From positions 1 to 11,170 of the forward strand of contig CAMHPM010000029.1 in assembly GCA_946187025.1 (NCBI GenBank): DNA of 11,170 nt, written 5' to 3'. Below the pieces are notes generated by a model. That model did not search any database, was not told where the DNA came from, and saw nothing but the letters and a program-made list of their open reading frames with translations. Shown piece after piece: positions 1 through 7,380 of the stretch. This stretch comes from an uncultured Prevotellaceae bacterium (GTDB lineage Bacteria; Bacteroidota; Bacteroidia; Bacteroidales; Bacteroidaceae). Numbering within the stretch: the first letter of the stretch is position 1; each line of letters begins with the position of its first letter. Both the position numbers and the translations under genes were made by a program.

Positions 1-819
1 CGACTCGTTGTAGCTGGCAGCCATGCGGTTGTGGGTGGTGAGGCGAATCCAGTCTTCGCCCTGCGGAGGAGTGAATCCGGGGACATAACGGCTGTTGAGC
101 AGGCTCAGGGCTTCGGCATCGGGATGCCCGCCACGAATCTGAGCGAGCAGATTGATGAAGCGGCTGTCCTGCTGACGAGATATGTGACGCAGTTCGACCG
201 TAACATAATCGACCTGCTGCAAAGCCTTCGAATCATAGAAAAACGGAGAGTTGTAGTATGGTTGCAGCAGTGGCCACTCGCTCTCGGCAGCCACCGGCGC
301 CAACTGCTGGAGGTCGCCTATGAGCAGGAGCTGCACCCCGCCGAACGGACGATAGCGGTCGCGATACTTGCGCAGGCTCTGGTCGATGGCATCGAGCAAG
401 TCGCAACGCACCATCGACACCTCGTCGATGACCAAGAGGTCGAGCGTCTGAATCAGATGTTTCTTTTCCTCGCTCATGCGGTAATGGCTGTTTCCCTCGC
501 GCAGCGGGGCACCAGGCACTATCGGTCCGAAAGGCAACTGGAAAAACGAGTGGATGGTCTGTCCGCCGGCATTGATGGCTGCCACACCCGTAGGAGCCAG
601 CACAACCATGCGCTTCGGAGTCAGCTCGCGAAGCTTGCGAAGGAAAGTGGTCTTGCCAGTACCAGCCTTGCCCGTGAGAAACACCGAGCGGTCGGTCGAG
701 GCTACATACTGCCAGGCAAGGTTCATCTCGTCGTTGCGCACACGCTCTGGCGCCACGACATCAGTCTCTGACACCTCCGAGGAGAAGACATCATCGATAG
801 TCTGTTCTGTATAGTCCAT
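1..819 (-). CDS. Pif1/RecD-like superfamily 1 DNA helicase, N-terminal part (runs off the left edge)
   Basis: The reverse strand has an open frame of 273 codons from an ATG at 819 to the window edge with no stop, so the 3' part is missing. Visible motifs: Walker A GKAGTGKTT at about residues 50-58, APTGVAA at about 75-81, a Walker B/DEAD-like LVIDEVSM, and a motif III-like GGVQLLLIGDLQQLAP. These are SF1B (Pif1/RecD2) helicase signatures. Family members unwind DNA 5'-3' with ATP and act in replication and repair. The first ~30 residues are acidic and probably form a flexible leader. An exact TAACTTTG box lies 24 bases upstream of the ATG, which supports this start. Bacteroidetes Pif1-like helicases are usually much longer, so C-terminal motifs should lie outside the window. 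Helicase identity is firm; the exact subfamily is less so. Confidence 0.9.
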   Translation of the reverse strand, partial: MDYTEQTIDDVFSSEVSETDVVAPERVRNDEMNLAWQYVASTDRSVFLTGKAGTGKTTFLRKLRELTPKRMVVLAPTGVAAINAGGQTIHSFFQLPFGPIVPGAPLREGNSHYRMSEEKKHLIQTLDLLVIDEVSMVRCDLLDAIDQSLRKYRDRYRPFGGVQLLLIGDLQQLAPVAAESEWPLLQPYYNSPFFYDSKALQQVDYVTVELRHISRQQDSRFINLLAQIRGGHPDAEALSLLNSRYVPGFTPPQGEDWIRLTTHNRMAASYNES

Positions 820-842
820 TCTGTTTCTACGTTTTACGAATA

Positions 843-850
843 CAAAGTTA
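843..850 (-). promoter_or_regulatory. -7 box for the helicase gene
   Basis: The reverse strand reads TAACTTTG, an exact match to the Bacteroidetes -7 consensus TAnnTTTG. It lies 24 bases upstream of the helicase ATG, giving a leader of about 17-20 nt. No convincing -33 TTG element is seen. Confidence 0.6.
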
Positions 851-861
851 GCAGTTTTGGA

Positions 862-935
862 TGGAAAGTGGAAGCCGAAAGCCGAAAAACAAGCCCGACA
901 GCTCAGATTTTTCGCTTTTCACTTTCCACTTTCCA
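862..935. repeat. 12-bp inverted repeat and 7-bp repeats between divergent promoters
   Basis: TGGAAAGTGGAA at 862-873 is the exact reverse complement of 924-935. The right arm belongs to a 7-bp tandem (ACTTTCC repeated from about 921), and the left arm is followed by GCCGAAA twice (874-887). The arms lie between the two divergent -7 boxes, so they could be a regulator site or simply repeat debris. Nothing else is seen in this intergenic stretch. Confidence 0.5.
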
Positions 936-945
936 CTTAATTGCC

Positions 946-953
946 TATCTTTG
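946..953 (+). promoter_or_regulatory. -7 box for the SGNH hydrolase gene (near-leaderless)
   Basis: TATCTTTG matches TAnnTTTG exactly and ends only four bases before the ATG at 958. Transcription should start at or within a few bases of the start codon, so the mRNA would be leaderless or nearly so. This box also decides the start: the longer frame beginning at 868 would lie upstream of transcription. Confidence 0.65.
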
Positions 954-957
954 CAAC

Positions 958-2157
958 ATGAAACGAACAATTATAACATTCTTCCTCATGCTTGCTGCCG
1001 TGACACTGTCCACCGCCGCCAAGCAACCCAAACGATGGGTGGCAACATGGGCCACCGCAGTGCAAAAAGTAGAGCCGCACAACCTGCCACCAGCTCCATA
1101 TCTTGCCGGCAACACCCTGCGACAGATTGTAGAGGTGTCGGTAGCTGGCAATGTAGTCCGACTGGAACTCTCAAACCAATATAACACCACTCCAACCGAA
1201 ATCATGTCGGTGGAACTGGCCGAAGCCGTGACCGAAGGCGAATCGGCAGATATCGTGGAACGTACCACCACCGCCCTCACCTTCGATGGCAAGCCGTCGG
1301 TAACCATGCAACCAGGACAGACCATAACGTCCGACCCCGTCAAGTTCCGCCTGCGCCAACGTATGCCTGTAGCTATCACCATACGTTTCGGACAATGCTC
1401 GCAAACAGATGTGAGCGGACACCCAGGCTCACGCACCACTTCGTACATCATCAGCGGACACGGCAACGACTTCTCCTCTGCCACACGTTCCGACCACTGG
1501 TGCTACATCAGCAACCTGCAAGTGGAAGCAAAAGGTAAGATGGGTTCGATAGCCGTTATCGGAAACTCAATAACCGACGGACGCGGCACAACAACCAACC
1601 ACCAGAACCGATGGACCGACAACCTGTCGCGCCGACTGCTTGCCAACAAAGCAACACGCCACCTCAGTGTGCTCAACTACGGACTGGGCGGCAACTGTGT
1701 GTTGCGAGGCGGACTGGGCCCTACAGCCAACAGCCGGTTCGAACGCGATGCACTATCGGCACCGGGAGTGAAGTATGTGATAGTATTCGAAGGAGTGAAC
1801 GACCTTGGAGGTGCATGGCAACCCGACGAGACCGCAAACCAACTCATCGACTCGTTCAAGGCAATGATAGAGAAGGCTCATGCACACGGACTCAAGATAT
1901 ACGGAGCGACCATTATGCCATTCCGTGGAAACAACTACTACAACCCAGGTCGTGAAGCAGCACGGCAGAAAGTGAACGAATGGATACGCAACAGCGGCGA
2001 GTACGACGGACTGATCGACTTCGACCGCGCAATGAGCGACCCACAGCAATCCGACCGTCTCAACCCTGCGTTCCTCTTCGAAAACGACTGGCTGCACCCC
2101 AATGCCGACGGATACCAGACAATGGGCAACTGCATAGACCTCAACCTCTTCAAATAA
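958..2157 (+). CDS. Secreted SGNH/GDSL-family esterase (acylhydrolase)
   Basis: The product is 399 aa. Residues 1-21 form a signal peptide (basic MKR, a hydrophobic core, then a small-residue cleavage region near TAA). Residues 25-190 form an N-terminal beta-rich region beginning RWVATWATA, as in two-domain GDSL esterases. The SGNH domain follows: block I GNSITDG at 202-208 (Ser204 nucleophile), block II glycines at 244-245 with Asn246, block III GVND at 279-282, and block V DWLHP at 377-381 with catalytic Asp377 and His380. All catalytic residues are present. The family hydrolyses ester bonds, often acetyl groups on polysaccharides, in the periplasm or outside the cell; the substrate here is unknown. 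The ATG at 958 is chosen over an in-frame ATG at 868 because it gives a clean signal peptide and follows the -7 box. It stands alone and is followed by a hairpin terminator. Confidence 0.9.
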   Translation: MKRTIITFFLMLAAVTLSTAAKQPKRWVATWATAVQKVEPHNLPPAPYLAGNTLRQIVEVSVAGNVVRLELSNQYNTTPTEIMSVELAEAVTEGESADIVERTTTALTFDGKPSVTMQPGQTITSDPVKFRLRQRMPVAITIRFGQCSQTDVSGHPGSRTTSYIISGHGNDFSSATRSDHWCYISNLQVEAKGKMGSIAVIGNSITDGRGTTTNHQNRWTDNLSRRLLANKATRHLSVLNYGLGGNCVLRGGLGPTANSRFERDALSAPGVKYVIVFEGVNDLGGAWQPDETANQLIDSFKAMIEKAHAHGLKIYGATIMPFRGNNYYNPGREAARQKVNEWIRNSGEYDGLIDFDRAMSDPQQSDRLNPAFLFENDWLHPNADGYQTMGNCIDLNLFK

Positions 2158-2216
2158 CCGACGGATTGCACCAACAGCCCCTAACCAGTCAAATATAAGA
2201 ATGACAGAAAATGACA

Positions 2217-2250
2217 GGTGGCTTCAGAAACAACAATGTCTGAAGCCACC
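2217..2250. terminator. Rho-independent-type hairpin between convergent genes
   Basis: A perfect 12-bp stem (GGTGGCTTCAGA at 2217-2228 with TCTGAAGCCACC at 2239-2250) has a 10-base loop and is followed by TTTATCATTT on the plus strand. It lies 60 bases after the esterase stop and 55 bases beyond the stop of the convergent glycosyltransferase. It most likely ends the esterase transcript and may also serve the opposite strand, where the flank is less T-rich. Confidence 0.8.
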
Positions 2251-2305
2251 TTTATCATTTATCCCAAACCGGTCATTGGGGGTATTTCCTGCTTGTTATC
2301 TTATC

Positions 2306-3328
2306 CTACCGGTGTTTCCTAAATCCAAAAGTCTTTTGTATGCGCAGCGCGGCGGCCGAACAAATCTTACGGAAATTGCCGTGACAGAGGTTGAGCCACA
2401 GTTCCTCGAGCGAGTACTGAACCTTGCGCCACGGGTGGTTCCACGCATTCATGAGGTAGAAACGCTCTTGGTAGGCGGGATATTCCTCGACAGCAGCTGG
2501 ATGATGGAGCGGAAACTCGATGTCGTGCCTCTCCATGGTGAACTGGCGACGCAGGCGACGTGGCAATAAATCGAGCTGTGCAGCAAAGTGTGTGCCGCCA
2601 TCCATGCCGATATTGTTTATCATATTGACACGCGGCATGATGGCCAGACCATCGTGCATGAGCATGTATGCCCAGAATATCGATTCGAAATACTGCTTGC
2701 CCGATGCAGCATGGTCGCGACACATCTGCGGCATATCATTACGCTGGCGGTATTGCTTCACCTTGCGGCACAGGAGATCGAACTGACGGGGGTCGCGAAC
2801 GAAGCCGTAGTTGCCGTCGCGGTTGAGGATGACTCGCGACCACGAGGCCCACCCCCAGATGGAGAATACGCGGGTGAAGAAATAAGAATCGGTGATATCG
2901 GTGGTCTGCTCGTCGGTATTGAATCCTGCTATCATAGTGATGCGTGGGTCGTCGGCATAGCGGTCGAGCATCTCTTTGCAAAATGTAAAGAATGTCTGGC
3001 TGGGCACCACATCGTCTTCGAGCACTATGCAGCGGTCGGTCTGACTGAAAGCCCATTGCTGCGACATATAGCCCGAGGGGTCGCACCCGTAGTTGCGCTC
3101 TTGATAGAGGCGGTGCACATCACATTCCCAATCGATGTTTTCGTCGGCCACGAGCTGCCTGCAGGCCATGATGCCCTCCATGTCGTTGGTGCCCGGCCGC
3201 GGTCCGTCTTGATATAGGAACAGACGTGCAGGACGTGCCTTACGCACTTCGGCCCATACTTGGGCGAAGTGGTCGGGACGTGCGTGGAAAAGCATAAGTA
3301 CACTTATGTCGCAGTTTGCTGGTTGCAT
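2306..3328 (-). CDS. GT-A-type glycosyltransferase (GT2/GNT-I-like)
   Basis: The product is 340 aa and should be cytoplasmic. Residues 8-42 (ISVLMLFHARPDH, then LFLYQDGP) are the start of a GT-A nucleotide-sugar fold. LEDDVVPS at 103-110 is the acidic metal/nucleotide motif typical of GT2/GNT-I-like enzymes, and WGWASW at 158-163 is an aromatic acceptor-region motif common in Bacteroidetes versions. Donor and acceptor cannot be read from the sequence. It is the last of the minus-strand glycan genes, 148 bp after the preceding gene and separated from it by a 7-bp repeat array. It probably adds a sugar to the surface glycan made by this locus. Similar proteins are sometimes labelled hemolytic protein HlpA-like, but nothing here suggests hemolysis. 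The start at 3328 gives the full fold. Confidence 0.85.
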   Translation of the reverse strand: MQPANCDISVLMLFHARPDHFAQVWAEVRKARPARLFLYQDGPRPGTNDMEGIMACRQLVADENIDWECDVHRLYQERNYGCDPSGYMSQQWAFSQTDRCIVLEDDVVPSQTFFTFCKEMLDRYADDPRITMIAGFNTDEQTTDITDSYFFTRVFSIWGWASWSRVILNRDGNYGFVRDPRQFDLLCRKVKQYRQRNDMPQMCRDHAASGKQYFESIFWAYMLMHDGLAIMPRVNMINNIGMDGGTHFAAQLDLLPRRLRRQFTMERHDIEFPLHHPAAVEEYPAYQERFYLMNAWNHPWRKVQYSLEELWLNLCHGNFRKICSAAALRIQKTFGFRKHR

Positions 3329-3353
3329 AGGTGGGGTTATGCACTGCGTGCAA

Positions 3354-3423
3354 ATTGAAGATTGAAGATTGAAAATTGATGATTGATGATTGATGATTGA
3401 TGATTGATGATTGAAGATTGGAA
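3354..3423. repeat. Ten-unit 7-bp tandem repeat (ATTGATG type)
   Basis: Ten consecutive heptamers: ATTGAAG twice, ATTGAAA, ATTGATG five times, ATTGAAG, ATTGGAA. They fill much of the 148-bp gap between two glycosyltransferase genes and end 25 bases from the start codon of the downstream gene. Slippage could change the spacing. On the minus strand the array runs into TCAATTTG (3351-3358), one base off a -7 box. Related units occur at 7852-7872 and 7959-7972. Confidence 0.9.
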
Positions 3424-3476
3424 ATTAGCCACCCGGAAGGACAGCACACCAACTATTCATCATGCCTTGCGCATTA

Positions 3477-5048
3477 TCACTTTGGCATTATGATGTTCTT
3501 CACCTTGTCGCCAACACGCGAAGCGAGCTTTTTTGTCTTGTCCCAGAGGTCGTCCATCTCCTCTTTTGTCGGCAGATACACCTTCAATTGTTCTAACGAC
3601 GAGAACCGGCGACGCAGGTCGGCCGTGATTGTGTTGATGCGGTGACGAAGTGCTGCTGTATTGATGATAGGTCCGTCGGGGTCGAAAGCCTGCTGTTGTG
3701 GATGTGACTCAAACGATGAAGCTGGCTTTTCAGGTTCCCGTTCCGGCTTGGCCGATGGTTGTTGGTCGAATATCGGCTGTGGTTCGACTGTCGGCTGAGG
3801 CCCAAATGTCGGTTGTGGTTCGACTGTTGGCTGTGGTTTTGGTTCAGCCTTTTGTATTTGCACCGGTTCTACTGGTTTCAGTAGCTCCGGCTCTATTGAT
3901 TGCAATGGCTCTGGTTCTGCTGGTTGCAATGGTTCCGGTTGCTCTGCCTCTGCTGTTTGTACAGGCTGAGGCTCATTGGCTGGTTGCGGGTTTGTCTTCT
4001 CAAATTTCTTGATGGCTTCGGCCACTTCGGCGGTACAGTTGTCGAGATTGAAGAGACGCTCGGCCAGCTGGCGGGCTTTTCGTCCCATGGTTTCTGCAGC
4101 CTCGTCGTCGGTTGTGATATATCGTATGGCCTTTTCCCAAGCTACTGAGTCGTAGTATGGCACGATGATGCCCACGCCCTCTTTCTCGATATTGAACGGG
4201 AACGTGACGTTGCGTGTGGCAATGATTGGCATTCCAAGTGCAAGGGCTTCTACGAGTGTGGTGAGTCCGACGGTGTAGTTGGTGTCCTGACAGCAGATGG
4301 CGACATACTTGGCCGCCCACACTTTCTGTGCCAGCTCGTGTGGAATGAGTCCTTTGATGAAGTGTATGTGTATGTTGGCCGACGGGCGCAGGTCGTTCAG
4401 TATCTCGAGGTAATTGTCGCCACAGGCATTGTAGGCGATGTATATGTCGAGTGGAGAGCCTGTTGCACTGAATGCACGTATGAGTGTAGGCATGTCGCGC
4501 TTCTCCTTACCTGTCGATATGAATCCCTTGTGTTCAGCTACAGGATATTCCTGCATGAGGCGGTCGTAGTATTCGAGGTCGGGTCCCCAATGTGCCACTT
4601 GCATACGTTCTTCGCGTGCCTTGCTGCTCTTGAGCGACTCGTCGATGAGTCGCTGACTAAAGAAGAACATGTGGTCGATGCCTCGGTAGAATATCTGTGC
4701 CAACATCTCGCGCATGGCATTATCGGCCTTCACCACGGGTTGGTGGTGCCACAGTATGATGGGTTTGCGATACAGATGGAGCGCACGTAGGAAAATAGGT
4801 ATCTCGAGTCCGTTGAACCGTGTGGCATATATTGCATCGAAGTGTTCGCGGCATGTGAACACACGCCATGCAACATATAGCGACCGCTGCAAACGGTTGG
4901 AGATGTTTTTGTGTTTATGCATCACTACATCTACTCCATAGCGCGGCAGATGTGTTGCACCATAGAGGAAATGACCTGGGAAATGTCCCTCGTTCCACGC
5001 TTTGTAGATACGGTTGAGGTCTTGGGTATGATAGAAATAGACTTTCAT
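3477..5048 (-). CDS. GT-B (GT4-like) glycosyltransferase with Pro/Glu/Gln repeat tail
   Basis: The product is 523 aa. Residues 1-350 look like a GT4-type GT-B enzyme: an N-terminal fold starting MKVYFYHTQDLN, GFISTGKEKRDM (175-186) near the second-domain start, and GLTTLVEALALGMPIIATRN (261-280), the usual donor-binding glutamate region. It should transfer a sugar from a nucleotide donor on the cytoplasmic side. Residues 353-460 are low complexity, with irregular PEPLQPAEP, PQPTVEPQP and PQPTFGPQP repeats. A charged helical segment (465-523) follows, ending in an amphipathic stretch that could bind membrane or a partner. Typical GT4 enzymes of about 350-400 aa lack the tail. The ATG overlaps the acyltransferase stop as ATGA, so the two are probably translationally coupled. 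Sugar specificity is unknown. Confidence 0.85.
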   Translation of the reverse strand: MKVYFYHTQDLNRIYKAWNEGHFPGHFLYGATHLPRYGVDVVMHKHKNISNRLQRSLYVAWRVFTCREHFDAIYATRFNGLEIPIFLRALHLYRKPIILWHHQPVVKADNAMREMLAQIFYRGIDHMFFFSQRLIDESLKSSKAREERMQVAHWGPDLEYYDRLMQEYPVAEHKGFISTGKEKRDMPTLIRAFSATGSPLDIYIAYNACGDNYLEILNDLRPSANIHIHFIKGLIPHELAQKVWAAKYVAICCQDTNYTVGLTTLVEALALGMPIIATRNVTFPFNIEKEGVGIIVPYYDSVAWEKAIRYITTDDEAAETMGRKARQLAERLFNLDNCTAEVAEAIKKFEKTNPQPANEPQPVQTAEAEQPEPLQPAEPEPLQSIEPELLKPVEPVQIQKAEPKPQPTVEPQPTFGPQPTVEPQPIFDQQPSAKPEREPEKPASSFESHPQQQAFDPDGPIINTAALRHRINTITADLRRRFSSLEQLKVYLPTKEEMDDLWDKTKKLASRVGDKVKNIIMPK

Positions 5049-6103
5049 TTGCGTCCGAATAGATATTTCTTGAATACAGGGCTAACTCTTAATATGTTTG
5101 ACACGACGAGGCTGAAGCCGATTACGAGCATTGCTATGACGAATGACTCTGTCACGTCGATTACGAAGTTGCGCTTGTTGTTGTTGATAAAGTCGCCCAC
5201 CATGTGCAGGTTGGGCAGGAAGAGGAAGTGTATGAGATAGATGTCGAGTGTGCGGACACCTATGTACTGCAGTGTGCGTCCCCACCAGTGTTGGCGAGTG
5301 AAGCTGTCTTTGTAGTATCTGAATGTCATGAAGACCACCATCACAAGTATGTACATGGTCATGGTGCGTGGCAGGTTTGTCCACTGGAATCGCAGGTTGT
5401 GCCATTTGAATATGTCGGCGGCACAGAAGAACACTATTGTCACAATGGTCGGGAAGAACCATTTGGAGTCCATGAGTCGCTGCCATCCGTTCCAATATCG
5501 GTGTATGATGTTTCCGAGCAGGAAGAAGTGGAAGTAACGCATCACTTGTATGAAACCTGTCATATTGAGCCACGACACTTCGTTGGCTTTGGGATACTTG
5601 AACCACGCTGGCATGTAGAGTGTGGCGTATGCAACGAGTGCCACAAACCATAGCAGCGTGATTGGAATCCAGCTGCGACGTGCAAACCTGCTCTCGATGA
5701 ACGCGAACAGATAGTAGATGATGAACATCTGCAACAGGCACCACGTGAACCAGTAGCCGTCTTTGGTAGGGGAGATGACGGCATACTCGATGCCTTCCCA
5801 CAGGTGTGGTTGCCGTATGATGATTGCCGCGAAGAGGAAGACCAGGGTCGGTATCACCTGTATCTTCACTTTCTTCCATACCATCATGCCAAGGCGTCCG
5901 GTGGTCCAGTTCATGTCGGCCTTGTATGCAAGGAATCCGCTTATGAAGAAGAACAACGGCATACGGAAGAGGACAAGCAGGGGCAATGCGCTCGATGCTT
6001 TTTCCACTTCGCCAAATCCCTGGATGCTGACATGGTAGGCCACGACCATAATCATGGTGAACCCACGCATGGCGTCGATCCATTCCATGCGTTCGCTCCT
6101 CAT
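5045..6103 (-). CDS. Acyltransferase-3 family membrane O-acyltransferase (probable sugar O-acetylase)
   Basis: The product is 352 aa and polytopic, with about ten hydrophobic segments. The N-terminus has the family signature: WIDAMRGFTMIMVVAYH (8-24) with the conserved Arg12 and His24, then FRMPLFFFISGF (46-57). This is the acyltransferase-3 (NolL/OafA-like) family, which O-acetylates sugars of capsules, O-antigens and related glycans, using acetyl-CoA from the cytoplasm in characterised members. The frame is open up to 6211, but the ATG at 6103 is chosen because it overlaps the upstream stop as ATGA and puts the signature motif near the N-terminus as usual. The stop likewise overlaps the next ATG at 5048. 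An acetyl group is the best guess; succinyl or another acyl group is possible. Confidence 0.9.
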   Translation of the reverse strand: MRSERMEWIDAMRGFTMIMVVAYHVSIQGFGEVEKASSALPLLVLFRMPLFFFISGFLAYKADMNWTTGRLGMMVWKKVKIQVIPTLVFLFAAIIIRQPHLWEGIEYAVISPTKDGYWFTWCLLQMFIIYYLFAFIESRFARRSWIPITLLWFVALVAYATLYMPAWFKYPKANEVSWLNMTGFIQVMRYFHFFLLGNIIHRYWNGWQRLMDSKWFFPTIVTIVFFCAADIFKWHNLRFQWTNLPRTMTMYILVMVVFMTFRYYKDSFTRQHWWGRTLQYIGVRTLDIYLIHFLFLPNLHMVGDFINNNKRNFVIDVTESFVIAMLVIGFSLVVSNILRVSPVFKKYLFGRK

Positions 6104-7140
6104 AGGCTGCCAAGGAATTGTTCGGCACACCACAGTTGCCACTTTTGGTTGCCGGTGAGGCTGCTCATCGGTATGTCGTTTCTGAATTCCGGCCGTACAG
6201 GACCCGTCCACTCCTTGAATATCTTGTCAACAGGACGTGGCATCGGTATCTTGTTAGGTATTGGCACCTCGGGATACTTCATGGCATACAGGGCACGTAT
6301 CAGGTATTTCGGCTCTCCGTTTCTCACCCGTTGCAGGTCGAGCGGCTCGCTCATGATGAGGCGTGCGTAGGGGTCGTAGTATTCCAATCCGGCTGTGCCA
6401 AAGGCGTTGAAGTATGAGCTCGAGCTTTCGATCGAGAACACTTCGTCCATGAATGTCATGAAGTCGATAGCGTTGCCACGGCGATAGCGTTCGTATAGCT
6501 CGCTCATATCCACCGGGTGGGTCAGCACCAGGTCGGGGCTGAGGAATGTGTATCGGTTTACGAATTCGGCCATTGTCCAGTCTTTGGCCAGCAGGCCGTC
6601 CATGCCTCCGAATATGAGGTCGCTGCTTTCGCCCACGAGCATCAGTTCCACACCGTCGGCCTGTGCCATCTTGGCGGCCTTGTATATCTGTGGTTCTATC
6701 GAGTGTACTGGTGCACATTTCGTGCGCATCACCAGTGGTGTCAGCTGTTTGTAGTCGTCGAACGATATATCGACCAGATGGTGTTTCAGTCCGAACTTGC
6801 GGCAATAGTGTGCAGCACGTTCCAAGTCGGCGTCGAACACTTCGGTCCCCTGTGCCGTAAACGTGTAGGCATGACTTCCTGGTTTGAGGTAAGCAGCCAC
6901 GATGGCGCTGTCCATACCTCCCGAAAGCAATATGCCAATGTTGTTGTACCGGGCATACAGGGCATCCATCTGCTTCTGTATCTCACGGTCAATATCGGCT
7001 GCTGTTGCCACACCTATGCGTTCGCTGGTTGGTATCGGGGTTATCAGCTGGTGGTGCATACCTTCAGCAAAATCGACATCGGCTTTCCATATATACCGGA
7101 AAGCAATGTACGAACTCAAACAAAAATCCTTATCTATCAT
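6100..7140 (-). CDS. Asparagine-synthetase-like ATP-pyrophosphatase domain without glutaminase
   Basis: The product is 346 aa. Residues 67-83 (NIGILLSGGMDSAIVAA) hold the ATP-binding PP-loop SGGMDS (73-78). VHSIEPQIY (145-153) and LMLVGESSDLIFGG (166-179) match the acceptor-binding and GEGSDE-FGG motifs of AsnB-type enzymes. The N-terminal glutamine-hydrolysing domain with Cys2 is absent. The protein begins with LSSYIAFRYIWKADVDFAEG, resembling the AsnB linker that normally follows the glutaminase. AsnB enzymes adenylate a carboxylate and form an amide. Here ammonia would have to be free or supplied by a partner. In this glycan locus the acceptor may be a uronic acid or a carboxyl substituent. 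The acidic residue after GESSD is Leu instead of Glu, so chemistry may be altered. The start at 7140 is 13 bp from a dispersed repeat, and the stop overlaps the acyltransferase start. Confidence 0.8.
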   Translation of the reverse strand: MIDKDFCLSSYIAFRYIWKADVDFAEGMHHQLITPIPTSERIGVATAADIDREIQKQMDALYARYNNIGILLSGGMDSAIVAAYLKPGSHAYTFTAQGTEVFDADLERAAHYCRKFGLKHHLVDISFDDYKQLTPLVMRTKCAPVHSIEPQIYKAAKMAQADGVELMLVGESSDLIFGGMDGLLAKDWTMAEFVNRYTFLSPDLVLTHPVDMSELYERYRRGNAIDFMTFMDEVFSIESSSSYFNAFGTAGLEYYDPYARLIMSEPLDLQRVRNGEPKYLIRALYAMKYPEVPIPNKIPMPRPVDKIFKEWTGPVRPEFRNDIPMSSLTGNQKWQLWCAEQFLGSL

Positions 7141-7152
7141 AGCTCTTTTATT

Positions 7153-7242
7153 TTTAGGAATGGAAAGGAATGGAAAAGAAGTTATCGCTTCGCTCAGGAG
7201 TTAAAAGGACGAATGTTGCCTCGGAGTAGGTATCGTCCCTTT
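7153..7242. repeat. Dispersed ~90-bp repeat, copy A
   Basis: By eye, 85 of 90 bases match copy B (10336-10425); copy C (10481-10560) is an 80-bp version. It contains a doubled GGAATGGAAA unit, GTTATCGCTTCGCT, and a pairing of GTTAAAAGGACGA (7200-7212) with the TCGTCCCTTTAAC at 7233-7245 (one mismatch). It lies 13 bp upstream of the asparagine-synthetase-like start, so it falls in that gene's leader or in the tagD read-through. Confidence 0.85.
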
Positions 7243-7252
7243 AACCTCTCCC
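7230..7252. repeat. Left arm of a 23-bp exact inverted repeat flanking the tagD-like gene
   Basis: The arm begins GTATCGTCCCTTT and ends AACCTCTCCC. All 23 bases match the reverse complement of 7884-7906, with 631 bp between. The first 13 bases are the end of the dispersed repeat and recur at 10301, 10413 and 10548. The last ten bases are shared only by these two arms in the window. Confidence 0.9.
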
Positions 7253-7255
7253 CCG

Positions 7256-7316
7256 CCTCCCCCAAGGGGAGGAGCCTTTTCCATCCGGATGGTATCATCT
7301 CCCCTTTGGGGGAGAT
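7256..7316. repeat. Triple-hairpin intergenic element (REP/BIME-like)
   Basis: Three adjacent dyads: CCTCCCC/GGGGAGG (7256-7262 with 7266-7272, loop CAA), a perfect 12-bp palindrome CCATCCGGATGG (7281-7292), and ATCTCCCC/GGGGAGAT (7297-7304 with 7309-7316). Outer AACCTCTC (7243) and GAGAGGGG (7319-7326) give partial further symmetry. It lies between the tagD-like stop and the asparagine-synthetase-like start and could attenuate read-through or protect mRNA ends. No mobile-element gene is attached. Confidence 0.75.
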
Positions 7317-7332
7317 AAGAGAGGGGTTTCCC

Positions 7333-7377
7333 TTTAACTTCCTTTTAACTTCCTTTTATCTCCTTTTAACTTCCTTT
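7333..7377. repeat. 11-bp tandem array next to the tagD-like stop codon
   Basis: Units TTTAACTTCCT at 7333-7343 and 7344-7354, a 10-base variant at 7355-7364, then another 11-mer at 7365-7375. The array ends three bases before the tagD-like stop at 7381. The same unit makes up the arrays at 10311-10332, 10423-10477 and 10558-10655. Confidence 0.85.
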
Positions 7378-7380
7378 ATA

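Noticed and set aside
31..771. Plus-strand 246-aa open frame
   Set aside because: It is antisense to the helicase frame, which carries Walker A, Walker B and motif III; the plus-strand product has no recognisable motif.
868..957. Longer N-terminus for the SGNH esterase from the ATG at 868
   Set aside because: The extra 30 residues fall in repeat and promoter sequence upstream of the -7 box and would bury the signal peptide.
5082..6128. Minus-strand 348-aa open frame over the acyltransferase
   Set aside because: Shadow frame of low-complexity His/Arg/Pro composition; the real frame has the acyltransferase-3 signature and ATGA overlaps on both sides.
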